From Chitinophagaceae bacterium (lineage in GTDB: Bacteria; Bacteroidota; Bacteroidia; Chitinophagales; Chitinophagaceae), in the NCBI GenBank assembly GCA_019638595.1, contig JAHBTJ010000011.1, positions 1 through 64,000 on the forward strand: a stretch of 64,000 nucleotides of DNA. Direction: 5' to 3'. The stretch's first letter is position 1. Each line of letters opens with the position of its first letter. The notes under the pieces are model-generated. The model was not told the DNA's origin. It worked only from the letters and a program-made list of their open reading frames with translations, and made no database searches. Shown in pieces: positions 55,412 through 63,856 of this stretch. Both the position numbers and the translations under genes were made by a program.

Positions 55412-56179
55412 ATGGAATTTTTTGTTGCGAAAGATTCGGTCGTAAGGACCATATGGGGAAAACCGGATACGGTGCTTTTTATTTTTGCTGGCGCGGCAGC
55501 GGAATTCGCGTTAAATAAGTCGGTAGACTGGCTGTATTTTACCGGGAAACTTCCCGCCGATCCAATAGGGCGTTTATTCACTACCGTAAGTTATGCAAAG
55601 CAGATTGTTTTTTCCGGCACCCCCGAAGCCGTGGGCGCTATTGACAGGATCAACCAAATACACGCGGCTGTAGAATCAAAACGCGGGCAGTTAATACCGC
55701 AGGACGCTTACCGGGATGTGCTTTTTATGCTGGTACATTATTCTATATCGGCGTTTGAATTGCTGGAAAGGAAACTGACAGACATTGAAAAGGAAGAGGT
55801 GGTAAATGTATTTACGAGAGTGGGAAGAAGGATGGGCATTACTTTATTGCCGATAGGGTATAATGCCTGGAAACAAATGCGGGGCGCCCAACTGGAGAAT
55901 AGCCTGGTTGCCAGCGGTTATACTGCCGACCTGTATGCGCAATACCGGAAACATCTTGGTTTTTTGCGTTATTATGTGCTGATACATGTGCAGTACCTGG
56001 TAACGCCACCTCGTGTAAAACATCTGCTGAACCTGGAGCCCTCATTGATCTTAAACGCGCTGCTGCAATGCTATAAATGGAGCCGGAAAATAAAGATGGA
56101 TGAAATGATAAGATCGCTATTGCTGCCGGTTAAATACAGGCAGCAGGCAAGGTTATTGGATCAACAACTGTATTGTTGA
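55412..56179 (+). CDS. DUF2236/MpaB-like oxygenase family protein
   Basis: The 255-residue protein belongs to the family of latex-clearing/MpaB-like haem oxygenases (DUF2236), recognised by AEFALNKSVDWLYFTGKLPADPIGRLFTTVSY, MLVHYSISAFELLERKLTDIE and HVQYLVTPPRV. The family is thought to bind haem via a conserved His. The substrate is unknown. It begins 13 bp after xrtN and is likely in the same transcript, though a functional link with the exosortase is not established. Confidence 0.75.
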   Translation: MEFFVAKDSVVRTIWGKPDTVLFIFAGAAAEFALNKSVDWLYFTGKLPADPIGRLFTTVSYAKQIVFSGTPEAVGAIDRINQIHAAVESKRGQLIPQDAYRDVLFMLVHYSISAFELLERKLTDIEKEEVVNVFTRVGRRMGITLLPIGYNAWKQMRGAQLENSLVASGYTADLYAQYRKHLGFLRYYVLIHVQYLVTPPRVKHLLNLEPSLILNALLQCYKWSRKIKMDEMIRSLLLPVKYRQQARLLDQQLYC

Positions 56180-56215
56180 TCAGGGTAGTGCGGTAATAGT
56201 ATATCTTTACCATTT

Positions 56216-57052
56216 ATGGTACAGGCTGGATTATATCACACATTGAAAGTATTGCGATTGGTGGAGCCCGGGGCATACCTGGACGATGGGGATGAGGGAA
56301 TTTTATTGCCCAACAGGTTTGTGCCGAAGGGGTTGAAGCGGGGAGATGAAATAAGGGTTTTTGTGCACCACGACTCCGAAGGAAGGCAGATCGCTACTAC
56401 GCAGCAGCCTAAGGCTGTTTTGGGTGATATAGTGATGCTGGAAGCGGTATCCGTTACGCCGCAGGGGGCTTTCCTTGATTGGGGATTGATGAAAGATATT
56501 TTTGTGCCAAAATCGAAACAGCGATCAGGCATGTATGCGGGGGAAAAATATCTTGTAAAAATATACCTCGATGAACAAACAGGCAGGGTGGCGGCAACGG
56601 AAAAGATTGATGCTTTTTTAAGCAATGAGATACTTACTGTTAAGGAAATGGAGCTGGTTGACCTGGTAGTATACCGGCGCAGCGATATTGGTTATGTGGT
56701 CATTATCAATAACAGGCATACCGGTGTTATTCATTTTAATGAAGTATTCCGCAACCTGGAGACAGGAGACCGGCTACAAGGCTTTGTAAAAACCATTGCC
56801 GAAGATCATAAAATAGATGTAGTTGCAGGCAAACCTGGTTACGAAAAGGTAAGCGATGAAGCAGAAAAGGTATTGAAGCTGCTGGAAGAAAACAATGGTT
56901 ATTTACCTTATAACGATAAGTCGGCGCCCGAAGACATTTATGATTTTTTCGGGATGAGTAAAAAAGTGTTTAAAATGACCACAGGTGGCCTGTATAAGCA
57001 AAAGAAAATTGTTTTTACCCAAACCGGGATCCGGTTAGTAAAAGATCAATAA
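56216..57052 (+). CDS. CvfB-family S1 RNA-binding protein
   Basis: The 278-residue cytoplasmic protein has the CvfB layout: several S1-like beta-barrels (GVIHFNEVFRNLETGDRLQGFV, FLDWGLMKDIFVPKSKQ) followed by a winged-helix domain (EDIYDFFGMSKKVFKMTTGGLYKQKKI) that ends the chain. CvfB proteins bind RNA and affect virulence or stress gene expression in Firmicutes; the role in Bacteroidota is not defined. It starts 36 bp after the MpaB-like gene. Confidence 0.88.
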   Translation: MVQAGLYHTLKVLRLVEPGAYLDDGDEGILLPNRFVPKGLKRGDEIRVFVHHDSEGRQIATTQQPKAVLGDIVMLEAVSVTPQGAFLDWGLMKDIFVPKSKQRSGMYAGEKYLVKIYLDEQTGRVAATEKIDAFLSNEILTVKEMELVDLVVYRRSDIGYVVIINNRHTGVIHFNEVFRNLETGDRLQGFVKTIAEDHKIDVVAGKPGYEKVSDEAEKVLKLLEENNGYLPYNDKSAPEDIYDFFGMSKKVFKMTTGGLYKQKKIVFTQTGIRLVKDQ

Positions 57053-57070
57053 GACGGATCGGTTAATTTT

Positions 57071-57682
57071 TCAGGATTCAATATTAAATGCCCTGTTTAA
57101 CGACCATATTACATCTTCGGGCCTCCTTGAGGAGGGGATAAACTTTTTCAGCGGCTCAACTATTTGAGGGTATTCATCAATGAAAGCGAGTGCCGGTATT
57201 TCGCGCAATGAAAAATTTTTCATGATAGCTGAAAACGGATTCGTATCGTTGCCCGAAAAGCGAATGTATTTTGAAGAAGTAATAATGATCTCTGTTAAGC
57301 CCTGCGCGGTATGAGATGCCAGGGTAAATGCCAGGGTGCAATCCTGGGTGAGTTCCCTTTCAAACCTGCTGAGTGTTTGCAATACTCCTGTTCTTGAAAC
57401 CTGTTCTGTGGCATAGGTCGCTTCATTATCCAGTGAATATTCCAGTACAATTTCCGGGGGCAACAGGGTAGCCAGTTCCGTTATAAGATCCCACAGCCTT
57501 GAATTATTAATATTGATCTCTGCCTGGAAGCGGTATGGGATCTTTGGATTATTATATGGCGTTAGCTTATATCCTTCCACGATCAAAGCCCTTTTTCTTT
57601 TCAGCAATAGCTCTTCTATGTCTGGCCTGTGATCCATTTCCCGGGCTTCGGGTACTCTCGCTGTAACAGGTATTTCTAGCAT
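57071..57682 (-). CDS. Conserved hypothetical protein
   Basis: The 203-residue cytoplasmic protein is not recognised. It has no membrane helix or signal peptide. Features are a mixed alpha/beta sequence with YRFQAEININNSRLWDLITEL and LPPEIVLEYSLDNEATYATE, which suggest a single globular domain. It converges with the CvfB gene across 18 bp. Function unknown. Confidence 0.55.
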   Translation of the reverse strand: MLEIPVTARVPEAREMDHRPDIEELLLKRKRALIVEGYKLTPYNNPKIPYRFQAEININNSRLWDLITELATLLPPEIVLEYSLDNEATYATEQVSRTGVLQTLSRFERELTQDCTLAFTLASHTAQGLTEIIITSSKYIRFSGNDTNPFSAIMKNFSLREIPALAFIDEYPQIVEPLKKFIPSSRRPEDVIWSLNRAFNIES

Positions 57683-57790
57683 CAGGTAAAGATAGGTAAC
57701 CGCGGTTGTACGGGGTATTTAAAAATTACCGGGCTTTCGATATATGATTGATAAAAGACTAAGTAATATTGCAGCTTATAATTTTTTCAA

Positions 57791-58699
57791 TTGAATAAAA
57801 CTACGCGGGGGTATTTGCTGGCTGTTATACCTGCTGTTTTCTGGGGGATATCGGGCGCCTTTTGCCAGTACCTGTTTGAGCGGAAATCCTTTAACCCGGA
57901 ATGGCTGGTTACAATAAGGTTGTTTATGGCAGGGCTTATCTTACTGGTAATAGCGGCATTTAAAAAGCAGGATATATGGCAGGTATGGAAAAGCAGGAGG
58001 GAGGTTCTGCAACTGGTAATATTCAGTACTGCCGGTATGGCGGCTGTTCAGTATACTTATTTCGCAGCCATTTATGCTTCCAATGCGGCAACCGCCACCG
58101 TATTGCAATACATTGGGCCGGCAATGATAGCCGCTTACCTGGCAGCTCGGTATAAAAAAATGCCTGCCGCGCTTGAAGCACTGGCTATCATACTTGCCAT
58201 AGCCGGTACTTTTTTGCTGGTAACACATGGCAGCCTGAATAGTCTTTCCGTATCGGGCACAGCTTTTTTTTGGGGAATGGCTTCAGCGTGTACGCTTGCC
58301 TTTTATACTTTGTATCCTTTACAATTATTAGAGCGTTTTCAGTCGGCGGTGATTGTCGGATGGGGAATGTTTTTAGGAGGTATTGTATTCTGTTTTATTC
58401 ACAGTCCGCTGGATGTGCCGGGTATATGGGATGCTGAGAGTATAGCCATGATTGCTTTTATTGTTTTACCGGCTACCCTGTTTGCATTTTACGCTTACCT
58501 GGTGAGCGTGCAATATATAGGCGCCACCAAAGCCAGTTTGCTCACTTCTGTAGAACCATTGTCTGCCACTCTTTTTGCGGTACTATGGTTAAAAGTTCCT
58601 TTTGACGGCTACGACTGGGCGGGAACTTTATTGATATTGAGCGCTGTAGTATTACTGGCACTTGAAAAAAGAGAAGGCGCTGTTGCGGAAAGTAGATAA
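57791..58699 (+). CDS. EamA/DMT-family metabolite exporter
   Basis: The 302-residue inner-membrane protein has ten helices in two EamA domains (about 6-145 and 155-292). Typical marks are ISGAFCQYLFERKSFNPEWL, the repeat with VLQYIGPAMIAAYLAA, and YIGATKASLLTSVEPLSATLFAVLWL. The start is TTG 57791; no ATG is near. The substrate of such exporters is often an amino acid or related metabolite. The three genes on the - strand downstream are not obviously connected. Confidence 0.9.
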   Translation: MNKTTRGYLLAVIPAVFWGISGAFCQYLFERKSFNPEWLVTIRLFMAGLILLVIAAFKKQDIWQVWKSRREVLQLVIFSTAGMAAVQYTYFAAIYASNAATATVLQYIGPAMIAAYLAARYKKMPAALEALAIILAIAGTFLLVTHGSLNSLSVSGTAFFWGMASACTLAFYTLYPLQLLERFQSAVIVGWGMFLGGIVFCFIHSPLDVPGIWDAESIAMIAFIVLPATLFAFYAYLVSVQYIGATKASLLTSVEPLSATLFAVLWLKVPFDGYDWAGTLLILSAVVLLALEKREGAVAESR

Positions 58700-58858
58700 G
58701 CGTCTCCTCTGCCTGGTTTTATCCTGGATGATAGGGGTGAATAGGAGCACTTAGGAACTATATGATGTAGGCGGGCATACAAAAGCTATCTTTTCTTAAC
58801 AGGAAACTATGCGCCTTTATCATTTCTATGCATCTGTGTGGTAAAATGTTTTACGGTA

Positions 58859-59659
58859 TTATTTTTTCGTTGGTATAGTGCTGGTATCCTTAGGCGGATT
58901 ACGGCCAATAAAAGGATATTGTTCAAGTGTCATTATCTGCCCGCTGATAGGCCCCGATTCGTCGGATAACCAATAAATAGCCGCCGCTGCAATTTCTGCA
59001 GGCCAAATGATCCTGCCGGCAGGTGCATACACATTGGGCAGGTCTTTGTACCAATCGTCGGCAAGGCCATGCTGCCGTTTGCGGATGGCTTCGTTTTCCG
59101 TTAATACCCAGCCGGGATTGATCTGGTTTACTCTTACTCCTTCTTCACGGAAAAGAGTGTCTCCGAGATTTTGAGTCATGGTCATGAGCGCGCCTTTCGA
59201 TACACTGTATGCAAACAGGTTGGGTTCGCCGCTGAATGCATTGACTGAACCTATATTCAGGACAGATCCTTTTTGCTGGTGCAGATGGGGGAGCGCAGCT
59301 TTGATCAAAGCAAAGGGAGCTACCGTATTTACCTCTATTACTTTCCGTAATAAAGCAGTATCTGTCGTGTGTATGTTAGAGGAAGTGACAACCGCTGCAT
59401 TGTTCACCACGGCATCCAGCTTCCCGAAAGTGCTGATCGCCAGATCAACCAGCCGTTGTACAGTTCCTTCATGGGTGATATCTTCTATGTGAAGCACTGC
59501 GTTCTGTTGCCCCAGCGAAGCCACTACTTCTTCTCCCCATTCTTTTTCAAGTCCATGTACTATTACCCTTGCTCCTTCTGCCACGCAGCGGATCGCAATG
59601 GCTTTCCCAATGCCCGTACAACTGCCGGTTATGATGATGACTTTGTTCGCTAATCGCAT
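58859..59659 (-). CDS. Short-chain dehydrogenase/reductase
   Basis: The 266-residue NAD(P)-dependent enzyme has the glycine motif TGSCTGIG (residues 11-18), NNAAV (87-91), catalytic Ser138, Tyr151 and Lys155 (YSVSK), and the C-terminal ISGQIMTLEQYPF. It is the last of three - strand genes with a dehydrogenase and a HUMPS-family decarboxylase, probably part of a sugar or polyol pathway. The gap to the dehydrogenase is filled by heptad array E. Confidence 0.88.
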   Translation of the reverse strand: MRLANKVIIITGSCTGIGKAIAIRCVAEGARVIVHGLEKEWGEEVVASLGQQNAVLHIEDITHEGTVQRLVDLAISTFGKLDAVVNNAAVVTSSNIHTTDTALLRKVIEVNTVAPFALIKAALPHLHQQKGSVLNIGSVNAFSGEPNLFAYSVSKGALMTMTQNLGDTLFREEGVRVNQINPGWVLTENEAIRKRQHGLADDWYKDLPNVYAPAGRIIWPAEIAAAAIYWLSDESGPISGQIMTLEQYPFIGRNPPKDTSTIPTKK

Positions 59660-59666
59660 TGAGTTG

Positions 59667-59743
59667 ATTTGAGATTTGAAATTTGAGATTTATTCCTGAT
59701 TTGATATTGATTGCAAAATATCAAATATCAAATTTCAAATATT
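59667..59743. repeat. Heptad array E (ATTTGAA type), inverted arms
   Basis: The left arm (59667-59691) holds three 7-bp units of ATTTGAG/ATTTGAA plus a partial one. The right arm (59716-59743) holds units of TCAAATA/TCAAATT, the complement. The array fills the gap from 8 bp after the SDR start codon side to the base before the dehydrogenase stop codon. Confidence 0.85.
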
Positions 59744-60769
59744 TTATACTGGTTTCAACACACTTTTCACTACTTCGCCTTTATGCATTTTTTCAAACGC
59801 TTCGTGCCATTCTGTTACGGGCCACACACCGCCGATGATCGGTTTTACATCCAGTTGTCCACTCGCCAGTAAGGCGATCACGCGTTCCCAGATAGGCCAG
59901 TTATGACTGAAGCTTCCCTGCAGGGTCACGTTTTTCTGCACCAGCGGATCAAGCGAGAAATTCAGCGGCTGAGGACCCCAGCCCACTTTCGAAATTGTTC
60001 CCTTGGGGCGAACCAGTTGCAGCGCCATTTTTAAAGTGATGCTTGCACCGGCGGCATCAATTACACAATCAGCCCCCATACCGTCTCTGTTAGTAGCCCA
60101 TGGCATTGCGTCACCAATAATAGTTTCGCAGCCATATTGCTTTGCTATATCAAGGCGGTGGCGATCTGCTTCCAGGCCCACTATAGCCACCTCTGCGCCG
60201 CACAGCCTTGCCATTGCCGCGCAAAGTATACCTATTGTTCCGGGACCTAATACTATTACTCTGTCGCCTGGTTTCAGACGGGTATTTTCAATCACTGCAT
60301 TATAGGCTACACAACAGGGTTCTGTTAGGCAAGCCTGCTCAAATGCCAACTGGTCCGGTACCCTGTGCAGGCATCTTGCAGGCACGCGCACATATTTTGT
60401 CATAGCACCGTTCACGCCATAGCCAAATCCTTTCCGGTTAGGATCTAAGTTGTACAAGCCGCTTCTTGTCATCGGGCTGTTAGGGTCTATAACCGCTGCC
60501 GTTTCACTCACCACTCTGTCTCCTTCTTTCCAGCCGGTAACGCGGCTGCCCAGCACAGCTATATGTCCGCCAAATTCATGACCTAGTACAACAGGATAGT
60601 TAACCGGCCAGCTATGGTCGGCAGTCCACTGATGCAGGTCGCTGCCACATACGCCAACATTGGCAACTTCCAGCAATACATCTTCATCGCCTATCTGAGG
60701 TTTTTCTATTTCCCTTATTTCTACCGATCCTTTTTCAGGAGCATAATTTACAACCGCTGCTGATTTCAT
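59744..60769 (-). CDS. Zinc-dependent medium-chain dehydrogenase lacking the structural zinc site
   Basis: The 341-residue enzyme belongs to the sorbitol/threonine-dehydrogenase family. Catalytic zinc ligands are Cys41, His64 and Glu65 (GVCGSD and GHEFGGH), and the Rossmann motif is VIVLGPGTIGILC. The four-cysteine lobe that holds the structural zinc in most relatives is missing: residues 95-120 (VIDPNSPMTRSGLYNL) carry no Cys. Its likely job is oxidation of a polyol or sugar acid, with the SDR and the HUMPS decarboxylase in the same - strand set. Confidence 0.88.
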   Translation of the reverse strand: MKSAAVVNYAPEKGSVEIREIEKPQIGDEDVLLEVANVGVCGSDLHQWTADHSWPVNYPVVLGHEFGGHIAVLGSRVTGWKEGDRVVSETAAVIDPNSPMTRSGLYNLDPNRKGFGYGVNGAMTKYVRVPARCLHRVPDQLAFEQACLTEPCCVAYNAVIENTRLKPGDRVIVLGPGTIGILCAAMARLCGAEVAIVGLEADRHRLDIAKQYGCETIIGDAMPWATNRDGMGADCVIDAAGASITLKMALQLVRPKGTISKVGWGPQPLNFSLDPLVQKNVTLQGSFSHNWPIWERVIALLASGQLDVKPIIGGVWPVTEWHEAFEKMHKGEVVKSVLKPV

Positions 60770-60775
60770 TTGATT

Positions 60776-60885
60776 TGAAATTTGGTATTTGAAATGGTGT
60801 ATTTGAAATTTGATATTTAAGATTTGATATGCTATAATTTGACCGCTTAATCAACCAAAGCATCTCAAATCTCAAATTTCAAATA
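60776..60885. repeat. Heptad array F (TGAAATT type), inverted arms
   Basis: Eight 7-bp units around TGAAATT occupy 60776-60831. The right arm at 60865-60885 consists of three complementary units (TCAAATC, TCAAATT, TCAAATA). It lies between the dehydrogenase start and the decarboxylase stop. The heptamer is the same as in array E on the other side of the dehydrogenase. Confidence 0.85.
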
Positions 60886-60886
60886 A

Positions 60887-61576
60887 TTAAATGTCGTACG
60901 CATGTATCTTCTCACAAATAAGCCTCAGGGAGCTTTCCAGGTCGCCATCGGCGGTTTTAAATGCATCGGCATCTATGGTAAGAGGGGCGCCCAAAACTAC
61001 CAAAGGAGCTCCATACTCCGGGCAGCGGATGGCTTGCTCCAGCGTTAATCCCCCTACCGCCTGCACAGGTATCTTTACTGCATTTACAACTTCCTTTAAC
61101 TGGTCGAGCGGACTGGGCATGCGTTTGCCCTGTGCTGCTATGCCCCGTCTTTCGTCGTAACCAATATGGTGAATCACGTAATCGCAACCCAGGTCTTCCA
61201 GCCATTTGGCGGCTGCTACCATATCCGGGCAGCCCAGGTTATCGCCCATTACTTTGGCGCCGAAATCGCGTCCGGCATTCACTACACATTTGATGGTTTC
61301 TTCGTGCGCCCGGGCCATTACTACTACATGAGTGGCGCCCGCTTTCGCCATCATTTCTGCTTCCAGGTAACCGCCGTCCATGGTTTTAAGGTCTGCTACA
61401 ATAGGTACCCCGGGAAATGCTTCGCGTAATTTTTTTACACCGTGTAATCCTTCTGCAAGTATAAGGGGAGTGCCGGCTTCCAGCCAGTCTACACCCGCGC
61501 GCATGGCAAGGGCAGCCGTTTCAAGAGCTTCGTCAATATTGGTAAGATCGAGCGATATCTGAACGATGGGTTTCAT
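60887..61576 (-). CDS. HUMPS/KGPDC-family decarboxylase or aldolase
   Basis: The 229-residue TIM-barrel enzyme belongs to the orotidine-monophosphate-decarboxylase suprafamily. The signature D-x-K-x-x-D is present as Asp62, Lys64 and Asp67 (VADLKTMDGG). IHHIGYDERRG and VGGLTLEQAI are typical of hexulose-6-phosphate synthase and 3-keto-L-gulonate-6-phosphate decarboxylase. Both produce or consume pentulose 5-phosphates. It is first in the transcript, upstream of the dehydrogenase and SDR; their combination suggests catabolism of a sugar acid or polyol. Confidence 0.85.
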   Translation of the reverse strand: MKPIVQISLDLTNIDEALETAALAMRAGVDWLEAGTPLILAEGLHGVKKLREAFPGVPIVADLKTMDGGYLEAEMMAKAGATHVVVMARAHEETIKCVVNAGRDFGAKVMGDNLGCPDMVAAAKWLEDLGCDYVIHHIGYDERRGIAAQGKRMPSPLDQLKEVVNAVKIPVQAVGGLTLEQAIRCPEYGAPLVVLGAPLTIDADAFKTADGDLESSLRLICEKIHAYDI

Positions 61577-61680
61577 AATCAGTAAATTTATCTGTCGGTT
61601 TAATCCTTTTTATTGATAAAAAATGTTGTACTAAAGAGCTGTTTCAAACACGTATATACTCATTGCCGTGCAGCGTGGTT

Positions 61681-61893
61681 TCAGGAATTGGCTATTGATT
61701 TTTCTGTTTTGAACATCCTGTAAGCCAGTATAGTACTTACCAGCATCAGCAATGCGCCCAGCAAAAACGGAGCTCCCGGAAAATATACCGGAGCATTTTT
61801 CTTTGTAAAGTAAGCAAAAAGATTTGTCATTAACAGCGGCCCTACTATTGTAGTTGCGCTCATCATACTGGTTAAAGCTCCCTTGTTTGGAAG
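61681..61893 (-). pseudogene. MFS (TetA-like) transporter, C-terminal remnant
   Basis: The frame reads LPNKGALTSMMSATTIVGPL and ends at GALLMLVSTILAYRMFKT, i.e. the last two helices of a tetracycline-resistance-type MFS transporter. Relatives have about 400 residues; here only about 70 remain, with no intact upstream part. The sequence upstream is array G. It is a decayed gene end and unlikely to be functional. Confidence 0.75.
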
Positions 61894-61912
61894 ATGCCAT
61901 TTAAATAATTTT

Positions 61913-62045
61913 GCTATCAGCTATCAGCCACGAGCTATCAGCCGTGGCAACCAGTTAAAATTTTTTAATTTTCTTTCTATTGTTATTAAAAGCGTACATG
62001 ACACCGAAAGCTGACTGCTGATAGCTGACAGCCGAAAGCCGACAG
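61913..62045. repeat. Heptad array G (GCTATCA/CTGATAG type), inverted arms
   Basis: The left block (61913-61947) has five units such as GCTATCA and GCCACGA. The right block (62004-62045) has six units such as CTGATAG and CCGAAAG, the reverse complement. The two blocks are 56 bp apart and the right one ends 5 bp before the Ogt stop codon. The heptamer family is that of arrays C and D. Confidence 0.85.
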
Positions 62046-62050
62046 CTCCC

Positions 62051-62578
62051 TCACCATCCCCCCAGTGTTTGAACGCCGCTGCCGAATTTTGCTTCATGGT
62101 CGAGCAGCCATTTTTTGCGCCAGAGGTCGCCGCCATAACCTACAAGGCTTCCATTGGCGCCGATAACACGGTGGCAGGGCACTACAATGCTGATCTGGTT
62201 TTTGCCATTGGTGGTTCCCACGGCCCTGATGGCTTTGACGTCTCCAATGCGCTTTGATAATTCCATATATGAAATTGTTTTGCCGTAAGGAATATCCAGC
62301 AATGCGCCCCACACTTTTTGCTGGAAAGCAGTTCCCTGCTGGCTGAAAGGAAAATCAAAATCTTTTCGTATACCTTCAAAATATTCTTTCAATTGTAGTA
62401 TACATGCATTGATATGAACATTGCCCGAAACAGCTCCCGGAAGCTGCTCCGTATCCAGTTTAGGCCCCTTCCAGGCATTTACAAAAAGAATGGCATGAAT
62501 CCCCTCATCGTCCGCTTTTATTTCCAGCCATCCTACAGGCGAATCGTAGTAAGTGGTTTGCAATTCCGTTGCTATCAT
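62051..62578 (-). CDS. ogt: Methylated-DNA-protein cysteine methyltransferase (Ogt type)
   Basis: The 175-residue DNA repair protein removes alkyl groups from O6-methylguanine. The acceptor motif PCHR is at residues 134-137 with Cys135 as the acceptor, followed by LVGYGGDLWRKKWLLDHE. The N-terminal small domain and the helix-turn-helix with TISYMELSKRIG are present. There is no Ada-type regulator domain. It is a single gene next to the MFS remnant. Confidence 0.93.
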   Translation of the reverse strand: MIATELQTTYYDSPVGWLEIKADDEGIHAILFVNAWKGPKLDTEQLPGAVSGNVHINACILQLKEYFEGIRKDFDFPFSQQGTAFQQKVWGALLDIPYGKTISYMELSKRIGDVKAIRAVGTTNGKNQISIVVPCHRVIGANGSLVGYGGDLWRKKWLLDHEAKFGSGVQTLGGW

Positions 62579-62707
62579 AACAGGATCTTTTAAAAAGCCG
62601 GTAAATTTACTGTTATTATCAGCCTGTTTTACTACCGTTGATAACTTTTTGAGCAGGTGCAGGCTCTCATTAAATTTTGATAAATTACATGCTCTAATTT
62701 TTACAAT

Positions 62708-63271
62708 ATGTTAGATTGGTTAAAACAACCCTGGCCCTGGTATGTGGCGGGGCCGCTGATAGGGTTAACCGTACCGCTTCTTCTGTTATTAGGAAACAAA
62801 TCGTTTGGTATATCGTCCTCACTGCGGCACATATGCGCTGCGTGTATGCCTTCAAAGATCCCTTTTTTTCAGTACGACTGGAAAAAGGAAGTGTGGAACC
62901 TGTTTTTTGTGAGTGGCATATTGCTGGGAGGTATTATAGCCGGGCAGTTGCTGGCAGATCCGCAGCCCGTGAAAGTAAGCGCTGAGCTTTCTACTGAACT
63001 GGCGGGTTATGGCATTACCGATTACAGCAGTATGGTTCCTAAAGATATTTTTTCGTGGGAAACTCTTTTTACGGCAAGGGGAATTATCATGATGATTGTT
63101 GGTGGTTTCCTGGTTGGGTTTGGCACCCGGTATGCCGGTGGATGTACCAGCGGTCATGCTATCATGGGGCTGAGTAATTTACAATTGCCCTCGTTGATAG
63201 CAACCTGTTGTTTTATGGCGGGCGGTTTTATTACCACCTGGCTCATTCTTCCCTGGATATTACAACTATAA
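62708..63271 (+). CDS. YeeE/YedE-family transporter, first half
   Basis: The 187-residue membrane protein has about four to five helices and the family signature GFGTRYAGGCTSGHAIMGLSNL with the conserved Cys. Proteins of this kind import thiosulfate or related sulfur compounds. It is followed 14 bp later by a second half-size gene, so the pair may assemble into one transporter. A near-identical architecture is widespread in Bacteroidota. Confidence 0.88.
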   Translation: MLDWLKQPWPWYVAGPLIGLTVPLLLLLGNKSFGISSSLRHICAACMPSKIPFFQYDWKKEVWNLFFVSGILLGGIIAGQLLADPQPVKVSAELSTELAGYGITDYSSMVPKDIFSWETLFTARGIIMMIVGGFLVGFGTRYAGGCTSGHAIMGLSNLQLPSLIATCCFMAGGFITTWLILPWILQL

Positions 63272-63285
63272 TCTTATATAATCTT

Positions 63286-63816
63286 ATGTCGTCTTCTATA
63301 AATACCGCTAATACCTCATTTGTTAAACAAATACCTGATACAGATTCAGAAATACGATCTGCGAATGCGGTCATTACTTCAAAAAGCAGTTTCGATAAAC
63401 CGCTGGCGTCTAATATAAAATACCTGCCGGCGGGAATATTCTTCGGGATCCTGCTGGTAAAAGCCGAGATCATTTCCTGGTTCAGGATACGGGAAATGTT
63501 CAAACTGGAGAGTTTCCACATGTATGGAGTGATAGGTTCGGCGGTAGCGGTGGGCATGCTGAGCGTATGGCTGATCAAAAAATTCAAAGCCAGGTCGGTT
63601 GAAGGGGAGGCCATTCAACCGGAACCTAAACCAATGAACAAAGGCGTTATATATGGCGGGTTGATTTTTGGAGTGGGTTGGGCCATAACCGGTGCCTGTC
63701 CCGGCCCGTTGTTTGCACAAATTGGTACAGGGGCAACCGTTACTATAGTAACACTTTTGAGCGCTGTTGCCGGTACCTGGGTATATGGGCTGATAAGGAA
63801 CAGGTTACCGCATTGA
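63286..63816 (+). CDS. YeeE/YedE-family (DUF6691) transporter, second half
   Basis: The 176-residue protein starts at ATG 63286 (MSSSINTANTS), preferred to an in-frame start 78 bp upstream that would overlap the previous gene. It has a hydrophilic N-terminus of about 40 residues, longer than usual, then four helices with the signature GWAITGACPGPLFAQIGTG and its conserved Cys. It is likely the second half of a thiosulfate-type transporter with the preceding gene. Confidence 0.86.
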   Translation: MSSSINTANTSFVKQIPDTDSEIRSANAVITSKSSFDKPLASNIKYLPAGIFFGILLVKAEIISWFRIREMFKLESFHMYGVIGSAVAVGMLSVWLIKKFKARSVEGEAIQPEPKPMNKGVIYGGLIFGVGWAITGACPGPLFAQIGTGATVTIVTLLSAVAGTWVYGLIRNRLPH

Positions 63817-63828
63817 TATAATGTAATA

Positions 63829-63856
63829 TCCCTGACCGGTTGCTTCCGGTCAGGGA
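63829..63856. terminator. Stem-loop after the YeeE/YedE pair
   Basis: TCCCTGACCGG and CCGGTCAGGGA form an 11-bp stem with a 6-nt loop, 12 bp after the stop. No strong T-run follows, so it is a probable terminator only. Confidence 0.6.
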
